Below are positions 54,626 through 63,777 of a DNA stretch of 64,000 nt, one piece after another; position 1 is the first letter of the stretch, and each line of letters begins with the position of its first letter. A program made the translations under genes and the position numbers. The notes beneath the pieces are model-generated. The model worked only from the letters and a program-made list of their open reading frames with translations, ran no database searches and had not been told where the DNA came from. This stretch comes from Colwellia psychrerythraea (GTDB lineage: Bacteria > Pseudomonadota > Gammaproteobacteria > Enterobacterales > Alteromonadaceae): positions 44,876 through 108,875 of the forward strand of contig MAAF01000007.1 of NCBI GenBank assembly GCA_002163005.1. The letters are read 5' to 3'.

Positions 54626-55504
54626 TTACTTAGCAAATACAACGGATTTTTTACCGTGTAAGAAAATTCGATGCTCAATATGGCAGCGTACCGCGCGGGC
54701 TAGCGTTAAACATTCTATATCACGTCCTTTAGCTGCTAAGTCTTGTGGGTAATAACTGTGGTCAACAGTTTCAACGCCTTGGCTAATAATTGGCCCTTCA
54801 TCAAGATCATCACTCACATAATGGGCAGTAGCGCCGACTAATTTAATGCCACGATCATAGGCTTGATAATAAGGTCTAGCGCCCTTAAAACCAGGTAATA
54901 ACGAGTGGTGAATATTAATGGCTTTACCAGAAAGTTTTTTACACATTTCACTAGAGAGTACTTGCATATAACGTGCTAATACCACTAAATCTGCTTCACA
55001 ATCTTCAATAATCTGAAGAACTTTAGCTTCTTGTTCTGGTTTAGTTTCCTTACTGATAGGCAGATGGTAATAAGGAATATCATGCCATTTGGCCAGTTCT
55101 TCTAAATCTGGATGATTAGAGATGATTGCTGGAATTTCAATATTAAGATCACCAGTACGATAGCGGTATAATAAGTCATTAAGACAATGATCGTGCTTTG
55201 ACACCATGATCACTACTTTCGATTTATAAGGACTAGATGCCAGTTGCCACTGCATTTCAAACTCACTGGCTTGTTGTCCGAATTGTTGACAAAAGTCTTC
55301 TCGATTAAAATTTGTTGCCGTATCTGCTCTAAACTCTATACGTATGAAAAAACGACTTTCATCGGTATCATCGAACGAATGAATTTCATTAATATAAAAC
55401 CCTTGTTCAAACAAAAAACGGGTAACCACATTTACCGTGCCGGGCTGGCTAGGGCAGCTTGCGGTGATAACGTGGGTTTGCGATACTGGTTTGATATCGG
55501 ACAT
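54626..55504 (-). CDS. purU: Formyltetrahydrofolate deformylase
   Basis: PurU hydrolyses 10-formyl-THF to formate and THF, balancing one-carbon pools. The 292-residue protein has an N-terminal ACT domain (VITASCPSQPGTVNVVTRFL) and a C-terminal formyltransferase-like domain with the active-site block NIHHSLLPGFKGARPYYQAY, the GATAHYVSDDLDEGPII motif and the DIECLTLARAVRCHIEHRIF end. It is monocistronic. Confidence 0.96.
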   Translation of the reverse strand: MSDIKPVSQTHVITASCPSQPGTVNVVTRFLFEQGFYINEIHSFDDTDESRFFIRIEFRADTATNFNREDFCQQFGQQASEFEMQWQLASSPYKSKVVIMVSKHDHCLNDLLYRYRTGDLNIEIPAIISNHPDLEELAKWHDIPYYHLPISKETKPEQEAKVLQIIEDCEADLVVLARYMQVLSSEMCKKLSGKAINIHHSLLPGFKGARPYYQAYDRGIKLVGATAHYVSDDLDEGPIISQGVETVDHSYYPQDLAAKGRDIECLTLARAVRCHIEHRIFLHGKKSVVFAK

Positions 55505-56060
55505 TTTCGATCCTCTATTTTAATTTTAAAAGCGCTGAGTCTGATAAATTCAAATTTGAGCGGCTTTATTATTGTCGGTATTTATTCCCTTAAGTGATTG
55601 AAAAAAGACGTAAGGGGGTGTTGGTGTTATGTAAATAATGGTTAACCCGTATTATTGACTGCCTTGCGGATCCATAACCAAATATAGTCAAAAAAACTAA
55701 TGTGAACAACTCATTATAACTGATCTTCACCTAGACGAAAATGTGATTAACAGCCTTAGCGAAGATAGTTCTAACAATTTTTCAATAGGAAACTGTCTAT
55801 GCAGATCATAGTCAGTTAATTTGTGCTTGAGTTTGGATATATTCATGAAAAACTCACTAGTAACGTATCACTAGTAACGTATCACTAGTAACGTATCACT
55901 AGTACTTTTGAGTTGATATAAAATGCACTGTTCAATCACTCCATTGCTTGTTATTTATCCTTTTTATTTCACCGCAGGAAAAATAAACACTTGTTGTTTT
56001 AGGCTAACTCTGGTTGAATCGAGATAATTAAACGCTTGTATGAATTATCTGGTGAGATTT
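55505..56060 (+). other. 556-bp divergent intergenic region
   Basis: The region holds the purU promoter on the minus strand and, near its right side, the 14-bp tandem repeat at 55854. The rest shows no repeat element, RNA-like structure or open frame that I can support. It must also contain the promoter of the START-like/sterol-desaturase pair. Confidence 0.5.
55854..55904 (+). repeat. 14-bp iteron-like tandem repeat
   Basis: The unit TCACTAGTAACGTA occurs three times in perfect tandem, followed by a partial fourth copy TCACTAGTA. Each unit contains the palindrome ACTAGT, so binding sites would recur about every 1.3 helical turns. It lies about 155 bp before the START-like gene, in its presumed promoter region. 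Confidence 0.9.
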
Positions 56061-56522
56061 ATGATTACCATTGAAGTAACACAAAAAATATCAGCTCCAG
56101 TTGAGCAAGTATGCCAAGTTTTATTAGACCACCCACAATTAGAACGATTTTTTAATGCCAAAATTAAAACAACAAAAATACAAAATAAGGGTGAATTAAT
56201 TGGTGGTAAAGGCGCAGTTCGCCAAATATCTATCGGAAAAATAGTATTTGAAGAGCAAATTATTAGTGCAACTAATGAGCATATTTGCTATCGCATTATT
56301 GGTAACTGGCCGGTGTCAGATCATCAAGGCGATATTCAATTAACATCACTTGGCGTTGACAATCAAACTACGCAACTTGACTACGTTATTAAGTTTAATG
56401 GCCCTAAGTGGTTACCGTCATTTTTGTTAAAGTTCTTTGTTGCGCGTGATATTCATAATGCGATGAAAAAATTAGCAGAACACTTTGCCAATGGGCACAT
56501 TTCAGTGGAGAACATTGCATGA
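56061..56522 (+). CDS. SRPBCC (START-like) domain protein
   Basis: This is a 153-residue cytoplasmic protein with the helix-grip fold of the polyketide-cyclase/START-like superfamily: an initial beta strand ITIEVTQKISAPVEQVCQVLLDHPQLERFF, later strands with VFEEQIISATNEHICYRI, and a long C-terminal helix. GGTGAG precedes ATG 56061; an ATG seven codons upstream is possible. Its stop overlaps the next gene by 4 bp (ATGA), so the two proteins probably act together, perhaps on a lipid-like ligand. Confidence 0.75.
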   Translation: MITIEVTQKISAPVEQVCQVLLDHPQLERFFNAKIKTTKIQNKGELIGGKGAVRQISIGKIVFEEQIISATNEHICYRIIGNWPVSDHQGDIQLTSLGVDNQTTQLDYVIKFNGPKWLPSFLLKFFVARDIHNAMKKLAEHFANGHISVENIA

Positions 56523-57343
56523 CTATTGAAGTGATTTTATTAGCATTAAGTCCAATATTTTTGACCTTTGTTATTTACGAATTTGTTAAACACCGTAAGC
56601 TTTATGACATTAAAGACAGCTTAACAAATACCGCCTTAGCACTTTTGCATCAAGCATCAGATGCTCTCGCTTTATTGTTGTTGATGCCATTTTTTTACTG
56701 GTTACATCAATTTGCAGTGTTTGAACTATCTCTCAGTTTTACTACCATTTTTATTGCATTTTTATTACAAGATTTTCTCTATTATTGGTTTCATAAAGCG
56801 TCACATCATATCCATTGGTTGTGGGCAGCACATGTTGTGCATCACAGTTCAACCAATATGAATTTCTCAACGGCTTTTAGACAATCCTTGATGTATCCAT
56901 TAGCAGGTATGTGGATTTTTTGGATGCCAATGATAATTATTGGTTTTGATCCGAACACTGTTTTTACCGTGGTTGCACTTAATTTGGCCTATCAATTTTT
57001 TGTTCATACACAAATTATTTATAAATTAGGTTGGTTTGAAAAGGTATTTAATACGCCTTCAAATCATCGAGTGCATCATTCAACCAATAAAGCGTATTTA
57101 GATAGAAACTTTGCTGGTGTATTAATTCTTTGGGATAAAATTTTTGGTACTTATGTTGAAGAGAATACTGAAAAAAATGGACCTTGCCGCTATGGTATCG
57201 TTGGTCAAATAAAATCTAATAATCCGTTCTACATTAGTTTTCATCAGTGGATTTACATGTTTAAAATGGCTTTCAACGCTAAAGGACTAAAGGCTAAGTA
57301 TCGGGTGTTATTTACCTATCCCACAAGTTCAGTTGAAAAATAA
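56519..57343 (+). CDS. Sterol desaturase/fatty acid hydroxylase family protein
   Basis: This is a 274-residue integral-membrane di-iron enzyme. Three histidine boxes are visible: HKASHH near residue 92, HVVHH near residue 105 and HRVHH near residue 185, with further His in the region QFFVHTQ. About four membrane segments surround them. The family hydroxylates or desaturates lipids; bacteria rarely make sterols, so the substrate is more likely a fatty-acyl, carotenoid or sphingoid lipid. It is coupled to the START-like protein. Confidence 0.87.
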   Translation: MTIEVILLALSPIFLTFVIYEFVKHRKLYDIKDSLTNTALALLHQASDALALLLLMPFFYWLHQFAVFELSLSFTTIFIAFLLQDFLYYWFHKASHHIHWLWAAHVVHHSSTNMNFSTAFRQSLMYPLAGMWIFWMPMIIIGFDPNTVFTVVALNLAYQFFVHTQIIYKLGWFEKVFNTPSNHRVHHSTNKAYLDRNFAGVLILWDKIFGTYVEENTEKNGPCRYGIVGQIKSNNPFYISFHQWIYMFKMAFNAKGLKAKYRVLFTYPTSSVEK

Positions 57344-57356
57344 AAGATAAAAGTAC

Positions 57357-57397
57357 TAAAAAAAAGCGCCACTAAGTATCACTTACTGGCGCTTTTT
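57357..57397. terminator. Bidirectional terminator before sdaA
   Basis: AAAAAGCGCCA and TGGCGCTTTTT pair perfectly, with an inner AAGT/ACTT pairing, between convergent genes. Confidence 0.85.
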
Positions 57398-57473
57398 AAT
57401 TATTTACTTTAACTGATAGTGCTAACCGATGATTTAACGGATAGCTTCAACTAAATATTTTCAAGAAGATTTA

Positions 57474-58850
57474 CTAACACTCGATAATGTTAACCGCTAA
57501 ACCACCACGTGACGTCTCTTTATATTTAGTCTTCATATCATTACCTGTTTCCCACATGGTTTTGATCACTTTGTCTAAAGATACTTTTTGTGTACCCGTA
57601 CCGCGTAAGGCAAGACGTGAAGCGTTTATTGCCTTAACTGAGCCCATAGCATTACGTTCAATACAAGGAACTTGTACCAAACCGCCAACAGGGTCACACG
57701 TCAAACCAAGGTTATGTTCCATACCTATTTCAGCCGCATTTTCTACGTGTGACGGGCTGCCACCCATTATTTCAGTTAACGCGCCTGCTGCCATTGAACA
57801 AGCCACACCTACTTCACCTTGGCAACCCACTTCAGCGCCAGAAATAGAAGCGTTAGTCTTGTATAAAATACCAATGGCTGCTGCGGTAAGTAAGTAACGA
57901 ATACAATCATCATCAGTAACTGGTTTAACAAACTTATCGTAGTAACAAAGTACAGCAGGAATAATACCTGCAGCGCCGTTTGTTGGTGCGGTAACTACGC
58001 GACTTCCGGCCGCATTTTCTTCATTTACTGCCATTGCGAACAAGTTAACCCAGTCCATAGCGGTAAGTGGATCGTTAGAATTTTCTACCATCAAAGAGCG
58101 GTGAAGAGCAGGGGCTCTACGATGTAAGTTTAGACCACCAGGTAGAATACCTTCAGTAGCAATACCGCGATCAACACTCGCTTTCATAGCATCCCAAATT
58201 TCAATTAATTTAGTGCGTATGGTCGCTTCATCGTTTAAGCACTTTTCATTATTCATCATAATGGTACTAATGCTTAAACCATGCTCTTTAGCTTCTTGGA
58301 GTAATTTATCGCCCGTAGTAAAAACATGAGGAGGATTGATATTTGTGTGTAGCGATAATGCTTTATCTTTTTCTTTTTCGAAGTCACAATCTTCTACAAT
58401 AAAGCCACCGCCAATAGAATAATACGTTTGTTCTAATATCAATGTATCGCCTTGATAGGCATACAAAGTCATGGCGTTGGAATGAGCGGGCAATGTTTTC
58501 TTGCGATGATAAATAATAGCGTCATCTTTAGGGAAATTGACTTCATGAGTACCATTGAGTGATATTTTTTGGCTGCTCACAACGTCGGCTAAGATCGACT
58601 CTATTGACTCAACAGGGATGTTTTCCGGTGTTTGACCGGAAAAGCCTAAAATTACGGCTTTACCCGTACCATGGCCAATACCTGTTTGTCCTAATGAGCC
58701 GAATAGTTCACATCTAGCTCTGTCGACGTTATTTAATAAATCTTGTTTAACTAACGCATCAACGAAAAGTTTCGCGGCTTTCATAGGGCCCACTGTGTGT
58801 GAGCTTGATGGACCTATGCCAATAGAAAACATATCAAATACACTGATCAT
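57474..58850 (-). CDS. sdaA: L-serine ammonia-lyase, single-chain
   Basis: SdaA deaminates L-serine to pyruvate with a [4Fe-4S] cluster. It is 458 residues and contains both domains in one chain. The N-terminal signature [18 protein letters not shown] and the C-terminal cluster region ([16 protein letters not shown], then [20 protein letters not shown]) are intact. With nudL and pabB upstream it keeps the enteric pabB-nudL-sdaA order, although the 286-bp gap to nudL suggests a separate promoter. Confidence 0.96.
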   Translation of the reverse strand: MISVFDMFSIGIGPSSSHTVGPMKAAKLFVDALVKQDLLNNVDRARCELFGSLGQTGIGHGTGKAVILGFSGQTPENIPVESIESILADVVSSQKISLNGTHEVNFPKDDAIIYHRKKTLPAHSNAMTLYAYQGDTLILEQTYYSIGGGFIVEDCDFEKEKDKALSLHTNINPPHVFTTGDKLLQEAKEHGLSISTIMMNNEKCLNDEATIRTKLIEIWDAMKASVDRGIATEGILPGGLNLHRRAPALHRSLMVENSNDPLTAMDWVNLFAMAVNEENAAGSRVVTAPTNGAAGIIPAVLCYYDKFVKPVTDDDCIRYLLTAAAIGILYKTNASISGAEVGCQGEVGVACSMAAGALTEIMGGSPSHVENAAEIGMEHNLGLTCDPVGGLVQVPCIERNAMGSVKAINASRLALRGTGTQKVSLDKVIKTMWETGNDMKTKYKETSRGGLAVNIIEC

Positions 58851-59136
58851 AATTTTTACCTTTGCTCTGCTTATGTAATAGACACTATTCTTTAATTATA
58901 GACCCAAACCCCTCTAAGCGATAGCTCGGTGAAATGGAATACTACAATATAAAATTTGGATCGTGCTATCCATTTCCGAATTATAGTTTGTTTTTATTAG
59001 AATAATGGGATTATTGTCGATTCACTTTATCGGTAGTAATTCTAGCTGAAAGTGAGCAAATAAAGAACCAAAATATTCAACTATTAAAGAACTAAATGCA
59101 CTAACAAGGGGATATATTGGAGAACGAGCGAATTAA

Positions 59137-59712
59137 CTAGTTTATGTGGGCAACTAAATCTTTGAGCATTACCGCGGTGGCACCCCAAATATTGTAGTTT
59201 TTATAGGGTAAAAAATGCACATTATGTTGTTTGCCACCTTTATGGGCAACATAAACATGATGGTCAGTCGTGGTTAAAAAATGCTGTAGAGGTACCTGAA
59301 ATACTTCAGTGACTTCATTTTTATCTATTTGGTAAATTTGTGAACTGGCTACAATGGCTATAATGGGGGTAACTTGAAAGCCACTAATGGTCTCATAGGG
59401 TGGCAATTGTCCAGCCACAGTTACTGCGTCACGAGACAAGCCTATTTCTTCAAAAGCTTCTCGAAGTGCGGTATCTATAAGTGATTTATCTTCTCGTTCG
59501 ACTTTCCCGCCGGGGAAACTCACTTGCGACGGGTGATGTTTTAAATGGCTAGCTCGTTTAGTTAACAAAACCTGCAAACCTTCACCACTGTCTGACTCGA
59601 CCAAAGCAATGAGTACCGCCGCCGACCTAAGTGGTAAAGGGTGTTGATAGTTATGCTCAGACTCGGCCAACTGTAATAAATTAAAGCGTAATAAAAATTC
59701 ATCTTTAGTCAT
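59137..59712 (-). CDS. nudL: CoA pyrophosphatase, Nudix family
   Basis: This is a 191-residue Nudix hydrolase that cleaves CoA to phosphopantetheine and 3',5'-ADP. The Nudix box GGKVEREDKSLIDTALREAFEEIGL is intact and is preceded by the CoA-specific LLTKRASHLKHHPSQVSFPGG. ATG 59712 with AAAGAG eight bases upstream is preferred to the GTG three codons before it. It follows pabB after 109 bp. Confidence 0.93.
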   Translation of the reverse strand: MTKDEFLLRFNLLQLAESEHNYQHPLPLRSAAVLIALVESDSGEGLQVLLTKRASHLKHHPSQVSFPGGKVEREDKSLIDTALREAFEEIGLSRDAVTVAGQLPPYETISGFQVTPIIAIVASSQIYQIDKNEVTEVFQVPLQHFLTTTDHHVYVAHKGGKQHNVHFLPYKNYNIWGATAVMLKDLVAHIN

Positions 59713-59821
59713 TGCTATCACTCTTTAACGGTACTCTTTAACAGTACTACGTATTAGTATTGGTTTTAGTTGTCTTAGTTCAGACGTCAGTTAAGGCGTT
59801 AGCTAAGGTATTAATTAAAGC

Positions 59822-61333
59822 CTACACCTGATTGAGCTTTGATAATACCGGTAAAATGCAATTAACTTTATCAAAGGTTTCTTGATACTCACTTTCTGCG
59901 GTTGAATCAGCGACTAATCCACCACCGGCCCAGCAGTGAATCGTCTTCTCGTCATTAAGAGAGACACTTAAAGTCTTTTTGCTTGGCTGACAAATTAAGG
60001 TTCGAATGGTAATACTGGTATCCATAGTGCCACAATTGGAAAGGTAGCCAATTGAGCCGCAATAAACACTGCGACGGTGTGGCTCTAGCTCTTCGATTAT
60101 TTCCATCGCGCGTATTTTAGGAGCACCCGTAATAGAGCCTCCAGGAAAGGCGCCGCGCAGTAAATCAGTGGCATGTTTATCACTAGCCAGTGTTCCTTCA
60201 ACGGTACTGACTAAATGATGCACCGCAGGGAAGCTTTCAATATCAAAAAGTTTTGGTACCTTTACCGAGCCAGCTTGACAACTTTTGCTGATGTCGTTAC
60301 GCAGTAAATCAACAATCATTAAGTTTTCAGCATTATCTTTGCTTGAATGCCTTAATATCTCAGCATTCTTCGCATCTTGAACTTTATCATCACTGCGTGG
60401 CATTGTGCCTTTAATCGGCTTACTTTGTACTTTACCTTGCGATAATTGTAAAAATCGTTCAGGGGATACACTTAGTATGGCCGCATTGTCTAAGCGTATA
60501 AAAGCAGAAAACGGCGCCTTATTTGCCGATTTTAAGGCTAAATAAGCTTCAAACTCATCACCTTGGTACTGGGCACTAAAGCGTTGCGCCAAATTAATTT
60601 GGTAACAATCGCCGCTTAATAAGTAATTTTGCACTTTATTAAATTTTTCAATATAGCCGGCTTTATCCATATTGGCTTGCCAGCGACTCGTTAAATGAAA
60701 ACGCCCTGTAGTCGCTTCGGCTTTTACTTTTGTAGGAGGAACTGTAGTGTTATGATCTACATTAAGAGTCGAATTAATTAGTGATGTTTCAATCTCGGCT
60801 CGCTCGTCATCGGGGCAAACTAAATAAAACGTTGCTGAATTTTTATCAAAAATAACTGCTCGGTCATAAAGGCCCACTGCCATCTCAGGCAAATTAATGT
60901 CTTGTTTCGCCAAATTTGGCAGTTGCTCAAATCGACGACCTAAATCATAGGAGAAATAACCTAATGCACCCCCTAAAAAAGGCAGGAACTCATGTGGTGA
61001 GTTTGGTGTTGTAAATAACTGTGCTTGCAGTTGCTTTAGCATTAATAGTGGATCATCAGTGCTTTTTTCACTAATACTCTTTTCAGGATAATAGGTATCG
61101 GGAAAGCAGATCTCGGTACTAACACCTTGTGCAGTTAGGGTTGCAATGGGTTGCCACACTAAAATATCAAAACGGCTATCAATATGATCACTATTACCCG
61201 AATCTAGCCACATTGCCCAAGCCTGTTGAGCCATAGGGGTAAATATTGCTTCTGCGGTAGTGCCACTTTTCAGGGACAGTTCTTTAGCTGAGATAACAGT
61301 GGTTGGGTGTGTGGCAGTGATTGTCTGGAACAA
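59822..61333 (-). CDS. pabB: Aminodeoxychorismate synthase component I
   Basis: PabB aminates chorismate with ammonia from PabA, on the way to p-aminobenzoate and folate. It is 503 residues. The chorismate-binding domain is clear: QINLAQRFSAQ, SPERFLQL, the PIKGT motif with the lysine that marks PabB rather than anthranilate synthase, RNDISKSCQAGSVKVP and FPGGSITGAPKIRAMEII. The start shown is a TTG with no clear ribosome-binding site; the next in-frame ATG is about 32 codons in, so the N-terminus is uncertain. Confidence 0.93.
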   Translation of the reverse strand: MFQTITATHPTTVISAKELSLKSGTTAEAIFTPMAQQAWAMWLDSGNSDHIDSRFDILVWQPIATLTAQGVSTEICFPDTYYPEKSISEKSTDDPLLMLKQLQAQLFTTPNSPHEFLPFLGGALGYFSYDLGRRFEQLPNLAKQDINLPEMAVGLYDRAVIFDKNSATFYLVCPDDERAEIETSLINSTLNVDHNTTVPPTKVKAEATTGRFHLTSRWQANMDKAGYIEKFNKVQNYLLSGDCYQINLAQRFSAQYQGDEFEAYLALKSANKAPFSAFIRLDNAAILSVSPERFLQLSQGKVQSKPIKGTMPRSDDKVQDAKNAEILRHSSKDNAENLMIVDLLRNDISKSCQAGSVKVPKLFDIESFPAVHHLVSTVEGTLASDKHATDLLRGAFPGGSITGAPKIRAMEIIEELEPHRRSVYCGSIGYLSNCGTMDTSITIRTLICQPSKKTLSVSLNDEKTIHCWAGGGLVADSTAESEYQETFDKVNCILPVLSKLNQV

Positions 61334-61464
61334 GGTTTTTATTACTCTAAGTATTCGCTAGTTAAATAGTTATTATCAGCCATTTGCTCTGGCAGCACTT
61401 TCAATAGCAGGTTATTATAGTCAATAGAGTTATTATAACTTTCAACCACGCAATATTAAAGCTA

Positions 61465-61778
61465 GGGACTGTTGAACTTTCAATTTAGTCTCTGTTATAG
61501 GCTAATTTTTGAGTTAACAAGATGGAAAGAGTGTATATGTAGTCACTCAGGACAATGTGCTCCTGCATTGCCTATTAAGCTACATCCGTGTAGCGTTACC
61601 TTAACGATTTTCAACGATGATAACTTGAAAATTAGCCATAACCCTTTGGGTTGCGCTTGAAAAAGCGCCACTCTTTGTTTTTTAATATGCATTAGGAATA
61701 ACCAAACATTATATTAAATGCCTCGATTGCCACCTTTTCAAGGGCAACAGAGGTTAAATCTGAAAGAACAACAGTCCC
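61465..61778 (+). mobile_element. TA-flanked MITE, GGGACTGTTG family, 314 bp
   Basis: The ends GGGACTGTTGAACTTTCA and the complement of GGGACTGTTGTTCTTTCA match at 16 of 18 positions, and TA flanks both sides. It is related by its ends to the 264-bp element at 43649, but the insides differ. It is non-coding. It ends 12 bp before the fumarase start codon, leaving only the ribosome-binding site AGAGAG between them. Confidence 0.82.
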
Positions 61779-61790
61779 TAAGAGAGCACT

Positions 61791-63314
61791 ATGGCCATCA
61801 TTAAACAACAAGACTTAATCGATAGTATTGAAGATGCACTGCAATATATTTCTTATTATCACCCGATTGATTTTATTCAGGCACTAGAAAAAGCTTATAA
61901 CAAAGAAGAATCAACGGCGGCGAAAGACGCAATAGCACAAATTTTGATTAACTCGCGTATGTCGGCAACGGGTAAACGCCCAATCTGTCAGGATACCGGC
62001 ATAGTTACCTGTTTTGTTAAAGTCGGTATGGCAGTTCAGTGGGATAAAACTGATTTGACCGTACAACAAATGGTTGATGAAGGTACGCGTCGTGCGTATT
62101 TAAATCCTGATAATCCATTACGCGCTTCTATCGTTTCTGATCCAACGGGCGCGCGTAAAAATACTAAAGATAATACCCCAGCTGTTGTTCATATTGACTT
62201 GGTTGCCGGTAATGAAATTGAAGTGATGATTGCTGCCAAAGGCGGCGGTAGTGAAAATAAAACTAAAATGGCGATGTTAAATCCATCAGACTCTATTGCT
62301 GATTGGGTTGTTAAAACCCTGCCAACCATGGGCGCGGGTTGGTGTCCACCAGGAATGTTAGGTATAGGTGTTGGTGGTACGGCTGAAAAAGCGGGCGTAC
62401 TAGCCAAAGAAAGTTTGATGGACCCGGTAAACATTCAAGATTTAATTGAACGTGGTCCACAAAACGCAGAAGAAGAACTACGCCTTGAGATTTTTGACCG
62501 TGTTAACAAATTAGGTATTGGCGCGCAAGGTTTAGGCGGTTTAACTACCGTAGTTGATGTGAAAATTAATGCAGTGCCTACCCATGCAGCATCTAAACCT
62601 GTTGTTATGATCCCAAATTGTGCAGCTACTCGTCATATACATTTCCATCTTGATGGCTCAGGTCCTGCAGAGTTAACACCACCTAAGCTTGAAGAATGGC
62701 CAGAAATCACTTGGGAAGTGGGTGAGAATGTTCGCCGTGTCAATGTTGATGATTTAGGCAAAGCCGACATTAGCGAGTGGAAAACAGGTGAAACAGTATT
62801 ACTTAGCGGTACCATCTTAACGGGTCGTGATGCGGCGCATAAACGAATTCAAGACATGTTAGCCAAAGGCGAAAAACTGCCAGTAGATTTTACTGACAAG
62901 TTTATTTATTACGTAGGCCCTGTAGATGCCATTGGTGATGAAGCGGTAGGTCCAGCTGGCCCTACTACAGCAACACGTATGGATAAGTTTACTGAGATGA
63001 TGTTAGCTGAGACAGGCCTTTTAGGCACAATCGGTAAAGCAGAGCGTGGCGCAGCTACCGTTGAGTGCATTAAAAACCACAAGTCTGTTTACTTAATGGC
63101 TGTCGGTGGTGCTGCTTACCTTGTCTCAAAAGCAATCAAGAAAGCGAAAGTAGTTGCCTTTGAAGACATGGGTATGGAAGCTATCTATGAGTTTGAAGTA
63201 GAAGATATGCCAGTAACCGTTGCTGTTGATAGCACAGGTGAATCTGCTCATGTGACAGGTCCTGAAATTTGGAAAGTTAAAATCCAAGAAGCTGAAGACA
63301 AAGCAAAATCTTAA
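61791..63314 (+). CDS. fumA: Class I fumarate hydratase (iron-sulfur type)
   Basis: This 507-residue enzyme hydrates fumarate to malate in the TCA cycle using an oxygen-labile [4Fe-4S] cluster. The cysteines are in ICQDTGIVTCFV (near residue 64), PNCAATRH, and a later position near ATVECIKNH. The N-terminal alpha domain (GGGSENKTKMAML, GIGVGGTAEKAG) and C-terminal beta domain (GTILTGRDAAHKRI, YYVGPVDAIGDEAVGPAGPTTATRMD) are both complete. Its upstream region is occupied by a MITE, so its promoter lies in or beyond that element. Confidence 0.95.
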   Translation: MAIIKQQDLIDSIEDALQYISYYHPIDFIQALEKAYNKEESTAAKDAIAQILINSRMSATGKRPICQDTGIVTCFVKVGMAVQWDKTDLTVQQMVDEGTRRAYLNPDNPLRASIVSDPTGARKNTKDNTPAVVHIDLVAGNEIEVMIAAKGGGSENKTKMAMLNPSDSIADWVVKTLPTMGAGWCPPGMLGIGVGGTAEKAGVLAKESLMDPVNIQDLIERGPQNAEEELRLEIFDRVNKLGIGAQGLGGLTTVVDVKINAVPTHAASKPVVMIPNCAATRHIHFHLDGSGPAELTPPKLEEWPEITWEVGENVRRVNVDDLGKADISEWKTGETVLLSGTILTGRDAAHKRIQDMLAKGEKLPVDFTDKFIYYVGPVDAIGDEAVGPAGPTTATRMDKFTEMMLAETGLLGTIGKAERGAATVECIKNHKSVYLMAVGGAAYLVSKAIKKAKVVAFEDMGMEAIYEFEVEDMPVTVAVDSTGESAHVTGPEIWKVKIQEAEDKAKS

Positions 63315-63363
63315 CTTAAGGTTTAGCTGGCTGAGTCTAGCTAAGAGTTAACGACTACTGATG

Positions 63364-63388
63364 AAAAGGCGCTGATAGCGCCTTTTTT
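63364..63388 (+). terminator. Terminator of fumarase
   Basis: AAAAGGCGCT and AGCGCCTTTT form a perfect 10-bp stem with a 3-base loop and a T run. Confidence 0.88.
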
Positions 63389-63439
63389 GTGCCTGGCTTC
63401 TTTTGAAGTTTGAAGTATGAGGTAAGGACATTTAGAGCG

Positions 63440-63679
63440 TTACGTTGAAGTGTAACTTTTCGGTTCACGTTTTTCAGTCTTTTCTCGGACTAATACTTTC
63501 ATGGTGATAGGCATCACAATATAAGAAATAATAGGCACAATAATAGCGACTACAATGCAGACTTTCAGCAAGTTGTTTTCAGGTAAATAGGGGCTAATCG
63601 ACGCAGGAATAAAATACACTAAAGGAACCAATGCAATATAGTTAATCAGTGCAAGCAGGTGTTTGTTAGGTGGGATCAT
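63440..63679 (-). CDS. Small two-helix membrane protein
   Basis: This is a 79-residue protein with two membrane segments (about residues 9-30 and 39-64) and a basic tail. The loop-helix pattern IIVPIISYIVMP recalls the membrane tail of some antibiotic-monooxygenase-domain proteins, but the catalytic domain is absent. Function unknown. Confidence 0.6.
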   Translation of the reverse strand: MIPPNKHLLALINYIALVPLVYFIPASISPYLPENNLLKVCIVVAIIVPIISYIVMPITMKVLVREKTEKREPKSYTST

Positions 63680-63777
63680 AAATTACTCATCAGACTATGG
63701 TTTCTAAAATATCGTTAACGAATAAATACTAGCCGATGATGATACATCGGCCAGTATTCAATTATTGTGTTTTATGT

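Noticed and set aside
61472..61660. 62-codon open frame before fumarase
   Set aside because: It lies entirely within the TA-flanked MITE and has no recognisable product.
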